A DNA stretch of 64,000 nucleotides from JAQGMV01 sp035626595 (GTDB taxonomy: Bacteria > Pseudomonadota > Gammaproteobacteria > Burkholderiales > SG8-41): positions 9,386-73,385 of the forward strand of contig DASPNJ010000101.1 in the NCBI GenBank assembly GCA_035626595.1, given 5' to 3'. The first letter of the stretch is position 1. Each line of letters begins with the position of its first letter. Below are positions 40,701 through 47,715 of this stretch, piece by piece. The notes beneath the pieces were generated by a model. It ran no database searches, had not been told where the DNA came from, and saw only the letters and a list, made by a program, of their open reading frames with translations. The translations under genes were made by a program, and so were the position numbers.

Positions 40701-43516
40701 CCGATCATCACGAGCGGCCCCACGCCGCCGTAGAGCGTGAAGAGCCCGTTCGATCCGGTGGTGGTATGCGCTTCGCCGGGATCGAGCACACCGTCCTCGT
40801 CGGTGTCCGCGAACACCGTCGCGCCGACGACGTAGCCGTCGATCGCTTGGCCGACGAAGGGATCGTTGACGGTGATGTGCAGCGTGTCCTGCGTGGTCGC
40901 GGTCGACGTGCCGTCCGTCGCCGTCACCGTGACGACGAGATCGAAGTCCTCGGCGCTGCCGGGCGCCGACGTGATGGTGAGGCCGGTCAGGTCAGCGAGC
41001 GTGAGCGTCCAGACGCCTTCGTCTTCGACACCGGCGTTGAGCACGGCGCCGCTGGGTACACCCTCGATGGAGATCGACAGCGTCTCCGAGCCGTCGGTGT
41101 CGGTCGCCGAGGCCGAGATGGAAAGCGGTATCTCGACGTCAGGATCGCCGGTCGCGGGCGTCACGCCGAGCAGCGGCGTGTCCGCCACCGGACGCACGCT
41201 GATGTCGAACACACGCGAGGTGACGGCTCCGCCGTCGTCGGCGTCGATCTGGAGCGTCGCGGCGCCCGAATAGTCAGGGGTCGGCGTGAACGTGAGGCCC
41301 GCGCCGAGCGCGGCATTGAGCGCGGCGATCGAGCCGCTGATCGTGAGCGTGCCGTCGAGTCCGGCGCCGTCGACGACCGTGACGCCGGTCGTGTCGGCGA
41401 GCACGAGCGCGCCGTGCGTGGCCGTGAGCGTGATCGTAAGCGGGTCGCCCTGTGCGTCGGAAACGCTCAGCGCGTTGAAGTTCGCCGTCGAGAACGTGAG
41501 CGACTGGTCCTCGGGGACGAAAGCGGAGACGCCGAGGAAATCGGCGAGGTCGAGCTGATGGATCCCGGTGAGTCTGACGGCAAGCTCCGGCGCCGCGGCG
41601 TTGCCGTTGACGTCGGCGTACACGAGCGTGTCGCCCGCGGCGTGCTCGTACCAGACGCCGTTCGCGATGGCGGCGGTGCCGCCCCATGCGAGGTGACTCG
41701 AGTCCGCGCCGGTGCCCGGGTTGTAGCCGCCGAGCAGCGGCCGCAGATCGATGCGGTCCTGACCCTGCTGAAAGTCCGTGAGCGTATCCATCGCGATCGC
41801 GGTGGAATCGGAAGCGCCGCCGGCCGCGTTGAAACGGAAGAGATCGAGGCCGTTGCCGCCGGTCATCGTGTCGGCGCCGGCACCGCCTTCGATGACGTCG
41901 TCGCCGTCCATGCCGCCGATGAAGTCGTCGCCGCCGCGGCCGTTGATCGTGTCGTTGCCGCCGAGACCTGCGATCGCGTTGACCGCGCCGTCGCCGGACA
42001 GCGTGTCGCCGTGGTTGAGCGTGCCGACGAGACCTTCGATCGAGTTGTAGGTGTCGCCCTGTGCTTCGCCCAGATTGCTGCCGGGCGTCTGCAGGTCGGC
42101 CGTCACACCCGCGGCCGCATAGTAATAGCCGGCGGAATCGAAGCCGTTGCCGCCGTTCAGGACGTCAGCGCCGGCGCCGCCTTCGAGGCGATCGTCGCCC
42201 TCCCCGCCTTCGACCGCGTCGGCGCCACCGCGCGCCTGCAGGTAGTCGTTGCCGCCCATGCCCTTGAGTGCGTTGGCGGCGTTGTCGCCGATCAGCGTGT
42301 CGGCGTTCTCCGATCCGACCAGCCCCTCGATCGATCCGTAGACGTCGCCGGCGGCATCGCCGGTGTTTTGCGCGCGGTCCGCGAGACTCGCGACCACACC
42401 GACCGCGGAGCTCGCATAGCTCGCGGCGTCGATGCCGCCGTCGCCGCTGAGGATGTCGCCGCCTGCGCCGCCGTCGAGCGTGTCGTCGCCGTCCATCCCC
42501 TGCAGCCTGTCGTTGCCGCCGCGGCCGTTGATCGCGTCGTTGCCGCCGAGACCCGCGATCGCGTTGGCGGCGCCGTCACCGGACAACGTATCCGCGTGGT
42601 TGAGCGTGCCGACCAGGCCTTCGATCGAGGCGTAGCTGTCGCCCTGCGCTTCGCCCAGATTGTTGCCGGCCATCTGCAGGTCGGCCGTGACGCCCGCGGC
42701 GGCGTAGTAATAGACGGCGGAATCGTTGCCATTGCCGCCGTTGAGGACATCGGCATCGGCGCCGCCTTCGAGGCGGTCATCGCCTTCGCCGCCTTCCACC
42801 GTATCGGCGCCGCCGCGCGCCTGCAGGTAGTCGTTGCCGCCCATGCCCTTCAGTGGATTGGCGGCGTTGTCGCCGATCAGCGTGTCCGCGTTTTCCGACC
42901 CGCCCAATCCCTCGATCGATGCGTAGAAGTCGCCGGCGCCATCGCCGGTGTTCTGCGTCCGGTCCGCGAGACTCGCCACCACACCGCTCGCGGAGCTCGC
43001 GTAACTCGCCGAGTCGATGCCCCCGCCCCCGCTGAGAATGTCCACGCCCGCGCCCCCGTCGAGCGTGTCGTCGCCGTCCATCCCCTGCAGGTTGTCGTTG
43101 CCGGCGCGGCCATTGATCGCATCGTTGCCGCCGAGGCCCGCGATCGCGTTGGCGCCGCTGTCGCCGGACAGCGTATCGGCATGATCGACCGAGCCGATGA
43201 GGCCTTCGATCGACGTATAGCTGTCGCCCTGTGCATCGCCCAGATTGTTGCCGGGCGTCTGCAGGTCGGCCGTGACGCCTGCGGTCGCGTAGTAGTACAC
43301 AGCGGAGTCGAAGCCGTTGCCGCCGTCCAGGACGTCGGCGTCGGCGCCGCCTTCGAGGCGATCATTGTCCTCGCCGCCTTCGAGCGTATCAATCCCGCCG
43401 CGCCCCTGAATGTAGTCGTTGCCGCCCAGGCCCAGCAGCGTGTTGGCGAACGCATCGCCGATGATCGTTTCGTCGGAATCGTCGCTCAGGATCGAGCTGT
43501 CGTTGCGTGCAGCCAT
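34709..43516 (-). CDS. Giant RTX (hemolysin-type Ca-binding) secreted protein
   Basis: A 2935-residue acidic, Gly/Asp-rich, nearly Cys-free protein full of RTX nonapeptides (GGxGxDxLx, for example LGLGGNDYIQGRGGIDTLEG). Residues about 1-590 hold three near-identical 195-residue units. About 660-900 are cadherin/VCBS-like strands (FVPEDQSLTFSTANFNAL). About 910-1200 contain DTDEDGVLDPGEA and a helical ITPLTTLVAALIEG region seen in large adhesins. The rest is further RTX blocks. The last 120 residues (DTITDFDAAPSTDRLELTDL onward) look like a type I secretion target domain. It has no Sec signal. No T1SS genes are near. Likely a surface adhesin or biofilm protein. Start ATG 43516 after a G-rich site. 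Confidence 0.92.
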   Translation of the reverse strand: MAARNDSSILSDDSDETIIGDAFANTLLGLGGNDYIQGRGGIDTLEGGEDNDRLEGGADADVLDGGNGFDSAVYYYATAGVTADLQTPGNNLGDAQGDSYTSIEGLIGSVDHADTLSGDSGANAIAGLGGNDAINGRAGNDNLQGMDGDDTLDGGAGVDILSGGGGIDSASYASSASGVVASLADRTQNTGDGAGDFYASIEGLGGSENADTLIGDNAANPLKGMGGNDYLQARGGADTVEGGEGDDRLEGGADADVLNGGNGNDSAVYYYAAAGVTADLQMAGNNLGEAQGDSYASIEGLVGTLNHADTLSGDGAANAIAGLGGNDAINGRGGNDRLQGMDGDDTLDGGAGGDILSGDGGIDAASYASSAVGVVASLADRAQNTGDAAGDVYGSIEGLVGSENADTLIGDNAANALKGMGGNDYLQARGGADAVEGGEGDDRLEGGAGADVLNGGNGFDSAGYYYAAAGVTADLQTPGSNLGEAQGDTYNSIEGLVGTLNHGDTLSGDGAVNAIAGLGGNDTINGRGGDDFIGGMDGDDVIEGGAGADTMTGGNGLDLFRFNAAGGASDSTAIAMDTLTDFQQGQDRIDLRPLLGGYNPGTGADSSHLAWGGTAAIANGVWYEHAAGDTLVYADVNGNAAAPELAVRLTGIHQLDLADFLGVSAFVPEDQSLTFSTANFNALSVSDAQGDPLTITLTATHGALVLADTTGVTVVDGAGLDGTLTISGSIAALNAALGAGLTFTPTPDYSGAATLQIDADDGGAVTSRVFDISVRPVADTPLLGVTPATGDPDVEIPLSISASATDTDGSETLSISIEGVPSGAVLNAGVEDEGVWTLTLADLTGLTITSAPGSAEDFDLVVTVTATDGTSTATTQDTLHITVNDPFVGQAIDGYVVGATVFADTDEDGVLDPGEAHTTTGSNGLFTLYGGVGPLVMIGGTDISTGLAFTGTLRAPEGSTVITPLTTLVAALIEGTPGTSVADAQAQVITAFGLPDIDLTTFDPVQAALSGDPDAVEIYSAGVQVQNTISLAASLIDGAGSTGYDAAAAAVIGALANTISTSGGPVDLGNATTATDLIVTSAAAAGVTGNNIDNTAAAAANVVAEINTQVADAVSAGGSAALTQIAQTAVVAQDPQNGATAALADAGSSGDASTAQTQFTGANLEQAVDDAADDVGVIAGTIYGTAGNDMFTGGAGVDAYDGLAGNDSINGADNGDYLFGGDGNDNLTGGNGNDELRGGAQDDTLNGGTGNDLLDGGTTPGIQPGNTGDGDTANYTYAGAAGVVVNLASAANATYGIAGQTAVVGGSANDTDTLRNIEVIIGTSGADIIIGGGNPFNERFDGRAGNDTLVGGGAPLSEAFYTNAPSGIIVNLGTTAYDAGGGITVDAGTARDGYGTIDTLIDMNAVRGSSSGDVLIGNAADNRLRGENGADILDGGDGADEADFRSASTSGVVANLSSATVAFNLGSGTNTTAAAGTARDGYNVAGGGNIDTLISIENLRGTSFRDALVGDAGDNRLRGEANNDTLVGGAGNDVLNGGENAAGSLPDTDTISYIDSTSAVVVNLATHTASDGLGGTDTLVNVERVIGTHFADTLTGGDANNNHPSDSEVFAGRGGVDTIDGGTGNDWAEYRDAAAGVVVDIAAGTASNDGDGASDVLISIERVRGSAFADTIFGSDTTSGNERFEGMAGDDTIDGRGGLDYVMYTNSPSAVTVTFNGDGSGTATGGHGSDTFFGIEGVRGSNSADVLTGSNRTDSIEYFEGFGGNDTIHGNGGIDRIEYSQSGSGVTVNLVAGTATGGAGNDTFTGIEQIMGSRFNDILTGDTGPNRIDGSDGNDTIQGGEGDDVLLGGAGDDSINGSFGVDTIDGGAGSDTLNRSGATTVQVINFVTGTNGGDTFVNMENATTSAFDDTLIGNGIANRLNGGAGNDLIVGGAGDDTLDGGENAAGALPDNDALDYSGSTSPVNVNLATGIATDGLGGTDRISNIERVIGTAGNDVLTGGDATNNDPQGSENFQGRGGNDLIDGGIGNDWAEYTNAAAGIVGDLAAGTVSNDGDGGQDTLVSVERLRGSAHDDTMFGSDTTSGNERFEGNAGNDTIDGRGGIDHLHFVSAPAGINITLGIDGSGTAADGYGTIDTFSGIEGVRGSAFADTITGSDRTDVTEIFEGSGGDDIIDGQGGRDRAEYQQALSGIVVNLGMSTATDGRGGTDTLLGIEEVTGSRFNDVIIGGGGDDRLLGMNGDDTLNGGAGADVIDGGGGIDTLDRSGGTGPQVVNLVTGTNGADVVLNIENVLGSAHADTIIGNGFVNRLEGRAGDDLLWGGDGLDTIDGGDGNDTLSAALATGLTSGITINLGGAVGQDIISNIENAIGTAFADTLQGSVGNNQLEGGAGDDVYIYNVGFGSDTIIDSAGSDRLDIVGSQWNDFVSVTYSGGPALSAVAGGAILGVELVTLDLGLNMGPPPGSPPPMGFNLDTLSYAGSIFDVTATLGFSASGFTGAILGVENLTGGSGNDTLIGDGSFNILNGGDGNDTLWAGDGLAGDFDTIDGGDGIDTLSAAGLAGGAFVDLFGGPGFDAISNVENAIGSAFDDTLRGSFLANNLQGGDGNDTYIYRNFGDADTVVDSAGALDVLQIVGNDFDDILNVFWSGTGVITEVNGGSASGIESVTLDLGANGFGGHADWLIYTPSTNADVTVDLAANTASGFTSIAGVESVSGGAGNDTLTGTSGNNKIDGGNGNDWIRSGDGNDIIDGGGGTDTFDVSQDFGAHHIALGNPFPMGFDTVFNIENVIGSAGDDIILGDFFANDLNGGGGNDVLSGGANADTLTGGAGNDTFRWSNGDQQFPVIVDTITDFDAAPSTDRLELTDLLQGEHANSASLVNYLNFVYTGTATEIRIDTHGFGGGISQQINLTGVDFTANNTLTQTQILDNLLTAGKLLIDA
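41870..43470. repeat. Three 585-bp direct repeats within the RTX gene
   Basis: The same coding block recurs at 585-bp spacing, for example at 42256, 42841 and 43426, giving three tandem 195-residue units at the protein's N-terminus. Copies differ by scattered substitutions, so duplication is recent but not brand new. Recombination or assembly collapse could change the copy number. Confidence 0.85.
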
Positions 43517-43901
43517 GGCGGGCCCCCGGTTGTTCGTTGTGGTTGTATGCGTTTCATGGGCGCACGGCGCCGCCGGCCTTACATCGGCCGTGCATCGAGG
43601 CCCAAGGTTTTCACTTCGAGGTTATTTCAGGTGGCGAAACTCGTCCATGGGATGGAACAGCTAGGTGAATTCAACTATTGCAGCCATGCCGGTTCTCGTA
43701 CACACCCGTGAACCGCGCGCGGATGAATTCGGCTTGCCGTGCGAGTTGACGCTGATCGCGGCGATAACGGTGAGCACCAGCGCGTTTCCGACGTCCTGCG
43801 CCTTCACCTCGGACGGCACGACCGACGTATAGACAGTCGTTCCGTTTTCCATGGCGTCGATCAGGCTCTGCCTGGTGTCCTGAAAAGTGAACCCACCTGG
43901 A
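43517..43901. other. 385-bp interval upstream of the RTX gene
   Basis: No supported gene. A minus-strand frame at 43661-43852 (63 codons) has no ribosome-binding site or recognisable family. The interval should contain the RTX promoter. A GC-rich dyad near 43564-43600 is visible but has no clear function. Confidence 0.5.
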
Positions 43902-44321
43902 TCATTGTTGCCAGGGATCGATCAACTTCACTCCGTAACCCTGGAAGTCGCTCACATTGCGCGTGGCGACCGCAGATCCGGTTGCACGAGCAATGGCCGC
44001 GATTTGCGCGTCGAAGTGCGAAATGGGATGGCCTGCTCGCCGGCGAGTTGCGGCTATGCGCGCGTAGTGGCGCGCGGCATCGCTGCCGAAAGGCAGCACG
44101 CGACCGCCGAAATCCTGCGAGAACATCGCTTCAGCCGCCGCTTCGATTGAACTACGCCGCTTGCCAGAAGGCATAAGCATGATGCCGTGAAGGATCTCCG
44201 CCTGCGTGATGCTTGTCGTATACATGCTCGTTGCCGGCTGCGACGCGACCCAATCCATAACAGCACGCATCGGCGCCGGCTTGATCAACTCCGACAGCAC
44301 GTTCGTGTCGAGAACGATCAC
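43902..44321 (-). CDS. PIN-domain toxin, FitB/VapC-like ribonuclease
   Basis: A 139-residue PIN protein. MIVLDTNVLSELIKP supplies the first acidic residues (Asp5, Glu11). ITQAEILHGI near 40 gives the second conserved acid, and ISHFDAQIAAIARATG near 100 the third. VATRNVSDFQGYGVKLIDPW closes the domain. Such toxins cut RNA with Mg2+. Its ATG overlaps the antitoxin stop by 4 nt (ATGA), the usual antitoxin-first order. The pair resembles FitAB of Neisseria more than classical VapBC because the antitoxin is a ribbon-helix-helix type. Confidence 0.9.
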   Translation of the reverse strand: MIVLDTNVLSELIKPAPMRAVMDWVASQPATSMYTTSITQAEILHGIMLMPSGKRRSSIEAAAEAMFSQDFGGRVLPFGSDAARHYARIAATRRRAGHPISHFDAQIAAIARATGSAVATRNVSDFQGYGVKLIDPWQQ

Positions 44322-44566
44322 TTGCCGGGCTTCGGCGGGTCACGCATCGGTTCGCGGGGCGGCAAACCGAGCTTGACGCCGCCCAGCGGCTGAAAACGCC
44401 GCCGGATCGTCTCAGCGAGGTTGTGTCGTGCCGGTGGCTCCTCGCTGAGCGCTGCGCGCAGGATATTCCTCACCTCGTCTTCCATCGATCGCTTGTGATG
44501 GGCCGCGCGCACACGGAGTCTGTCTTTGGTCGCTTCATCGATATTGCGAATGGTGATGCTGGCCAT
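44318..44566 (-). CDS. FitA-like ribbon-helix-helix antitoxin
   Basis: An 82-residue protein. MASITIRNIDEATKDRLRVR and AAHHKRSMEDEVRNILRAAL form a ribbon-helix-helix DNA-binding domain, and the C-terminal tail (IRRRFQPLGGVKLGLPPREP) should wrap the toxin. ATG 44566 is chosen over TTG 44575 because it starts the RHH strand correctly. It should neutralise the PIN toxin and repress its own promoter by binding the dyad at 44597-44612. Confidence 0.88.
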   Translation of the reverse strand: MASITIRNIDEATKDRLRVRAAHHKRSMEDEVRNILRAALSEEPPARHNLAETIRRRFQPLGGVKLGLPPREPMRDPPKPGK

Positions 44567-44596
44567 GAGGGACAATCCATGGTGATATCAATGATT

Positions 44597-44612
44597 GCAT
44601 TGTAATCAATGC
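44597..44612. promoter_or_regulatory. Probable toxin-antitoxin operator
   Basis: A perfect inverted repeat GCATTG-TAAT-CAATGC, 31 nt upstream of the antitoxin ATG, in an AT-rich patch. A position and size expected for an RHH antitoxin operator. Confidence 0.6.
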
Positions 44613-44805
44613 GGTCGAATCGATCAAAAGCCGGTGCGTCCGCGCGCTCGTACCACGCGCGGCTAGCATGTCCGGTAACGCACTCGATCCAGCAGGCTTC
44701 TTCGCTGTTCTTGTTCACCCTGTTAACCTGCGATGAGGTCGTTTACACGGTATGGCCGTCAGGCTCGATAAAGATTGTCAGACCGCATTACCAAGGAGCA
44801 GTTGC

Positions 44806-45921
44806 ATGTCCAAAGTCGCAGTCATCGGTAACACCCCGCGCGCGATCGCCGCCGTGTGCGCGTCGGATCTCACGCTGTCGGGCCACGATGTGAACTTCAC
44901 GGTCTTCCCGGGGCAGGACGCGAGTCTCATCCCCGCGCTGCGCAAAGCCGGCGGGTTCACGGTCGAAGGCGATGCGAAGCACCTTATCTCGAAAAAGGCC
45001 GGCTTCGCGAAGCTCGCGAGAGTCTGCGACACCACGGCGGAGGCGCTGAAGGGCGCCGAGGCCGTGTTGATCGAGCTCGACATGCACAAGCTCGAAGAGC
45101 AGTTCAGCAGGATCGCGCCCGAGCTCGCACGCAACGCGGTCGTGCACGTCCAGAGCCACGGCTACTGGCCGGCTGCGCGCCTGACGCCCATCCTGCGCAA
45201 GGCCGGCCGCGAGGACGTGCTCGTCACCGAAGCGCCCGCGCCCACGCACGCCGCGCGCATCGAAGGCACGGTAGTGACGCCGAAGGGACTTCGCAGCGGA
45301 ATCCAGATCGCGACGGTGCCGGCCTCACGCACGCAAGACGCCCTCGCGGTGCTGAAGCCTCTGTTTCCGCATTTCTCCGCGGCGTCGTCCGTGCTCCAGA
45401 CCGGATTGGAGAACCTGAACCTGATCGTGCACCCGGCGATGGTGCTGCCGAACGTCGGCGCGATGGAGCGCGCGAAGCTCGACGGCAGGAAGTTCGGCTT
45501 CTACCAGGAAGGCGTGGTGCCCGCGGCAGGGGTGCTCGGCGACGCGCTGGATGCCGAGCGCAAGCGCGTATGCGAGGCTTACGGCGTCGAGCACACGCCG
45601 ATGGCGAACGCCATCGACCAGTATTACGGGTTCAAGAGCAACACCTTCTACGAGGCGATGCAGAATCCCGTCTACAAGTCTTTTCCGCCGTTCCAGCCGG
45701 ATGTCTGGCGCACGTGGACGGGGGACGATCTGCCCTACGCGATCGTGCCGTGCGTGCAGCTTGCCGAGCAGGCCGGCATCGCAGTGCCGCTCCACCGCGC
45801 GTTCGCGGAGGTCATGGGCGTGCTGCTGGGCGTCGATCCGTGGAAGTTCGGGCCGTCGCTCGAGGACATGGACCTGGGGGGCACCCCGGAAGCGGTGAAG
45901 AAGCGGGTGCTGGGCCGGTAG
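44806..45921 (+). CDS. Opine/octopine dehydrogenase-family protein
   Basis: A 371-residue protein behind AAGGAGCAGTTGC. Residues 1-150 resemble the NAD(P)-binding domain, but the dinucleotide loop reads VIGNTPRAIAAV in place of the usual GxGxxA/G. The C-terminal helical domain is typical: LNLIVHPAMVLPNVGAMERA near 205 and FGFYQEGVVPAAGVLGDALD near 230, holding the His/Asp region of opine dehydrogenases. The family reductively condenses an amino acid with a 2-oxo acid, or the reverse. A catabolic role is possible. The altered nucleotide loop makes cofactor use uncertain. It stands alone, divergent from the toxin-antitoxin pair. Confidence 0.8.
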   Translation: MSKVAVIGNTPRAIAAVCASDLTLSGHDVNFTVFPGQDASLIPALRKAGGFTVEGDAKHLISKKAGFAKLARVCDTTAEALKGAEAVLIELDMHKLEEQFSRIAPELARNAVVHVQSHGYWPAARLTPILRKAGREDVLVTEAPAPTHAARIEGTVVTPKGLRSGIQIATVPASRTQDALAVLKPLFPHFSAASSVLQTGLENLNLIVHPAMVLPNVGAMERAKLDGRKFGFYQEGVVPAAGVLGDALDAERKRVCEAYGVEHTPMANAIDQYYGFKSNTFYEAMQNPVYKSFPPFQPDVWRTWTGDDLPYAIVPCVQLAEQAGIAVPLHRAFAEVMGVLLGVDPWKFGPSLEDMDLGGTPEAVKKRVLGR

Positions 45922-45975
45922 TATTCTGACGAATGAATTCGTCGGCCCGCTCTGGATTCCCGCGTTCTGGAGCCG

Positions 45976-46896
45976 CTACGGCTTGCGCGCGCAAGCACCC
46001 GCTGATGTCGGTCCCGACCGCGCGGGCAGCGGAATCGACATCAGCTCGCCGCGCAGCGTCCTGATCACCGCGCGCTCACACGTCTCGGACACGAGGCTCG
46101 CACGTTCCATTCTTTCCACTGTGCCTTCCGGGTAACGAAAGGTCCTTTCGCGTCCTTCCGGGCTGGACCGCGGAGCGCGCGCCTCGGACAGCGCGAGATC
46201 GAGAGCCTGCGCCAGCAGCAGCGCGCTTTCCTGCCGCAGCTCTGCGCCGTCGTCGGCGGTCCAAAATACGAGGGCGTCGTTCAACTGCTGCGGGTGGCCG
46301 ACGACGCGTACGGTGTAGTTCCGTGCGTCTCCGCGCTGAGCCGCATCACGGATCGCAAACGCCGCATACAGCACCAGCGCGCGCTGGTCCTGCGTCATAT
46401 AGAAGACGACTGCGGGATCCACGACCAACGCAGCACCCGAGCCGCCGTCCTGATCGATGAAGGCCCGCACGTCGGAAGACGATCCGGGCTGCCGCAGCGC
46501 GCGCGTGATCAGCTCGTCATGCGTGAAGCGCGCGAGAGTTGAACGATAGCGATCGAGCACGCGGTCGGCGGCTTCCTGCAGCTCGCGCCGCTGACGGCTC
46601 TGGGCGGAGTCCGCAATGACGGCGTGCGTGAGCACCGCCACCAGAGCCCCGGCCGCGTTCGGCGCCGGATACAGCATGTTGAGCGCGCCGGCGCCCGCCC
46701 CGTCGAAGTCCGCGATCCCTTTGTACGAGACCGCCTGTTCCTTCGGAAGGCGCACTGCGACCTCGATCTTCCCCGTTGTGGTGGCGGACGGGGAGTCGGA
46801 GCTCCCGCCGGCGTGCTCCGCGGACCATGCCGCGGCGCTCGTCAGACACAGCACGGCTACCGCCCAACGCGCGCCGGCCGCAATCCCATGCAGCAC
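45976..46896 (-). CDS. Exported hypothetical protein
   Basis: About 306 residues. The signal peptide-like start LHGIAAGARWAVAVLCLTSA with cleavage after AWSA supports GTG 46896; TTG 46917 would overlap the upstream lipoprotein gene by 11 nt. The mature part has KIEVAVRLPKEQAVSYKGIA, two helical stretches around 90-150 and VFYMTQDQRALVLYAAF, without a family I recognise. It follows the lipoprotein directly, so the two are likely co-transcribed and may work together in the periplasm. Confidence 0.6.
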   Translation of the reverse strand: MLHGIAAGARWAVAVLCLTSAAAWSAEHAGGSSDSPSATTTGKIEVAVRLPKEQAVSYKGIADFDGAGAGALNMLYPAPNAAGALVAVLTHAVIADSAQSRQRRELQEAADRVLDRYRSTLARFTHDELITRALRQPGSSSDVRAFIDQDGGSGAALVVDPAVVFYMTQDQRALVLYAAFAIRDAAQRGDARNYTVRVVGHPQQLNDALVFWTADDGAELRQESALLLAQALDLALSEARAPRSSPEGRERTFRYPEGTVERMERASLVSETCERAVIRTLRGELMSIPLPARSGPTSAGACARKP

Positions 46897-46906
46897 GCGG
46901 CCGCGC

Positions 46907-47593
46907 CTAGTTGCCAAACGGTTTCAGGAAGCTGTCCTTTCCGGACTCGAGCGCCTGAAAGTAAGCGTTGGTGAGTCCGGGAAATTTGGGAGGCTCATCC
47001 CACTTGCCGCCTGCGCTGCGCATGATGTTGACCGGCACGTACCATTCGTAATGATGGTTCTTGAGGTTCACGAGGTAACCGGTGCCCTCGAAGACGCCTT
47101 TGGGTTCGGCGGTCGGAATGTACGCCGAATACGTTCGTACGAACCCGAGGGTCCGTATGTCGATCACGACGAGCTTGTCGATCTGGTACTTGCCGGCGAA
47201 CGAAGAGAAGTCTTTCCGGGACATGCCGACCCCGGGGGACGACACGCTGCTCAGCGCCGACAGGTCGATCGGTTCATTGATGATGACGACGTGCGCGTTC
47301 TTCTTGCGAAGCCGCTCCGCGATTTGCTGCTTGAGCTGAGGCAGGTCCTCGTACGGCAGGGTTCGTGCGTGCGACGTCAGACTGGAATTGGCGACGGACG
47401 CGGCGGCCATACACAACAGGCACCCGGCTCCCGGAAAAGACGTGTCGACTTTCGGCAGGGCCGTCATCGCCACGCCGATGCGGGCGGGGCTCGAGATACG
47501 CACGTCGGCGAGTGAGATGGGTGCCTGCGGAGGTGTCGCACAGGCGGACAGAATCAGCGCTGCGGCGGCAGCGGCCAGCAAACGAAAGCTCAT
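46907..47593 (-). CDS. Putative lipoprotein
   Basis: A 228-residue protein with lipobox LILSAC at residues 13-18 and a strong AAGGGGGG site. The mature part has a beta-alpha segment DLPQLKQQIAERLRKKNAHV and IDKLVVIDIRTLGFVRTYSA, then GYLVNLKNHHYEWYVPVNI, reminiscent of small envelope lipoproteins. No enzyme motif is evident. Position +2 after the Cys is Ala, predicting outer-membrane sorting. It is divergent from the ThDP enzyme and upstream of an exported protein. Confidence 0.75.
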   Translation of the reverse strand: MSFRLLAAAAAALILSACATPPQAPISLADVRISSPARIGVAMTALPKVDTSFPGAGCLLCMAAASVANSSLTSHARTLPYEDLPQLKQQIAERLRKKNAHVVIINEPIDLSALSSVSSPGVGMSRKDFSSFAGKYQIDKLVVIDIRTLGFVRTYSAYIPTAEPKGVFEGTGYLVNLKNHHYEWYVPVNIMRSAGGKWDEPPKFPGLTNAYFQALESGKDSFLKPFGN

Positions 47594-47715
47594 GAACCCC
47601 CCTTGGTCGTGTTCGGCGTTCGCGCCGGCTTTCTTGGCCGGTCGCGACAGCCCGGATCAGCATCTCATAGCGATGTCACAATGCGCAAGCCACCGAAGAC
47701 CATCCGGAGGAACAC

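Noticed and set aside
34709..43516. Phage tail fibre or S-layer protein as identity of the giant gene
   Set aside because: RTX nonapeptides throughout and a C-terminal T1SS target domain fit a type I secreted protein better, and no phage genes are near.
40766..43711. 981-codon plus-strand open frame opposite the RTX gene
   Set aside because: It is the complement of the GC-rich RTX repeats and is rich in Arg, Val, Ala and Asp with no known domain. The minus frame has clear RTX motifs.
43661..43852. 63-codon minus-strand ORF between the RTX gene and the toxin
   Set aside because: No ribosome-binding site, no homology I recognise, and the frame extends upstream without a start.
44470..44718. 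82-codon minus-strand ORF overlapping the antitoxin
   Set aside because: Wrong frame over a clear RHH antitoxin and its operator; Trp/Cys-rich composition unlike a real gene here.
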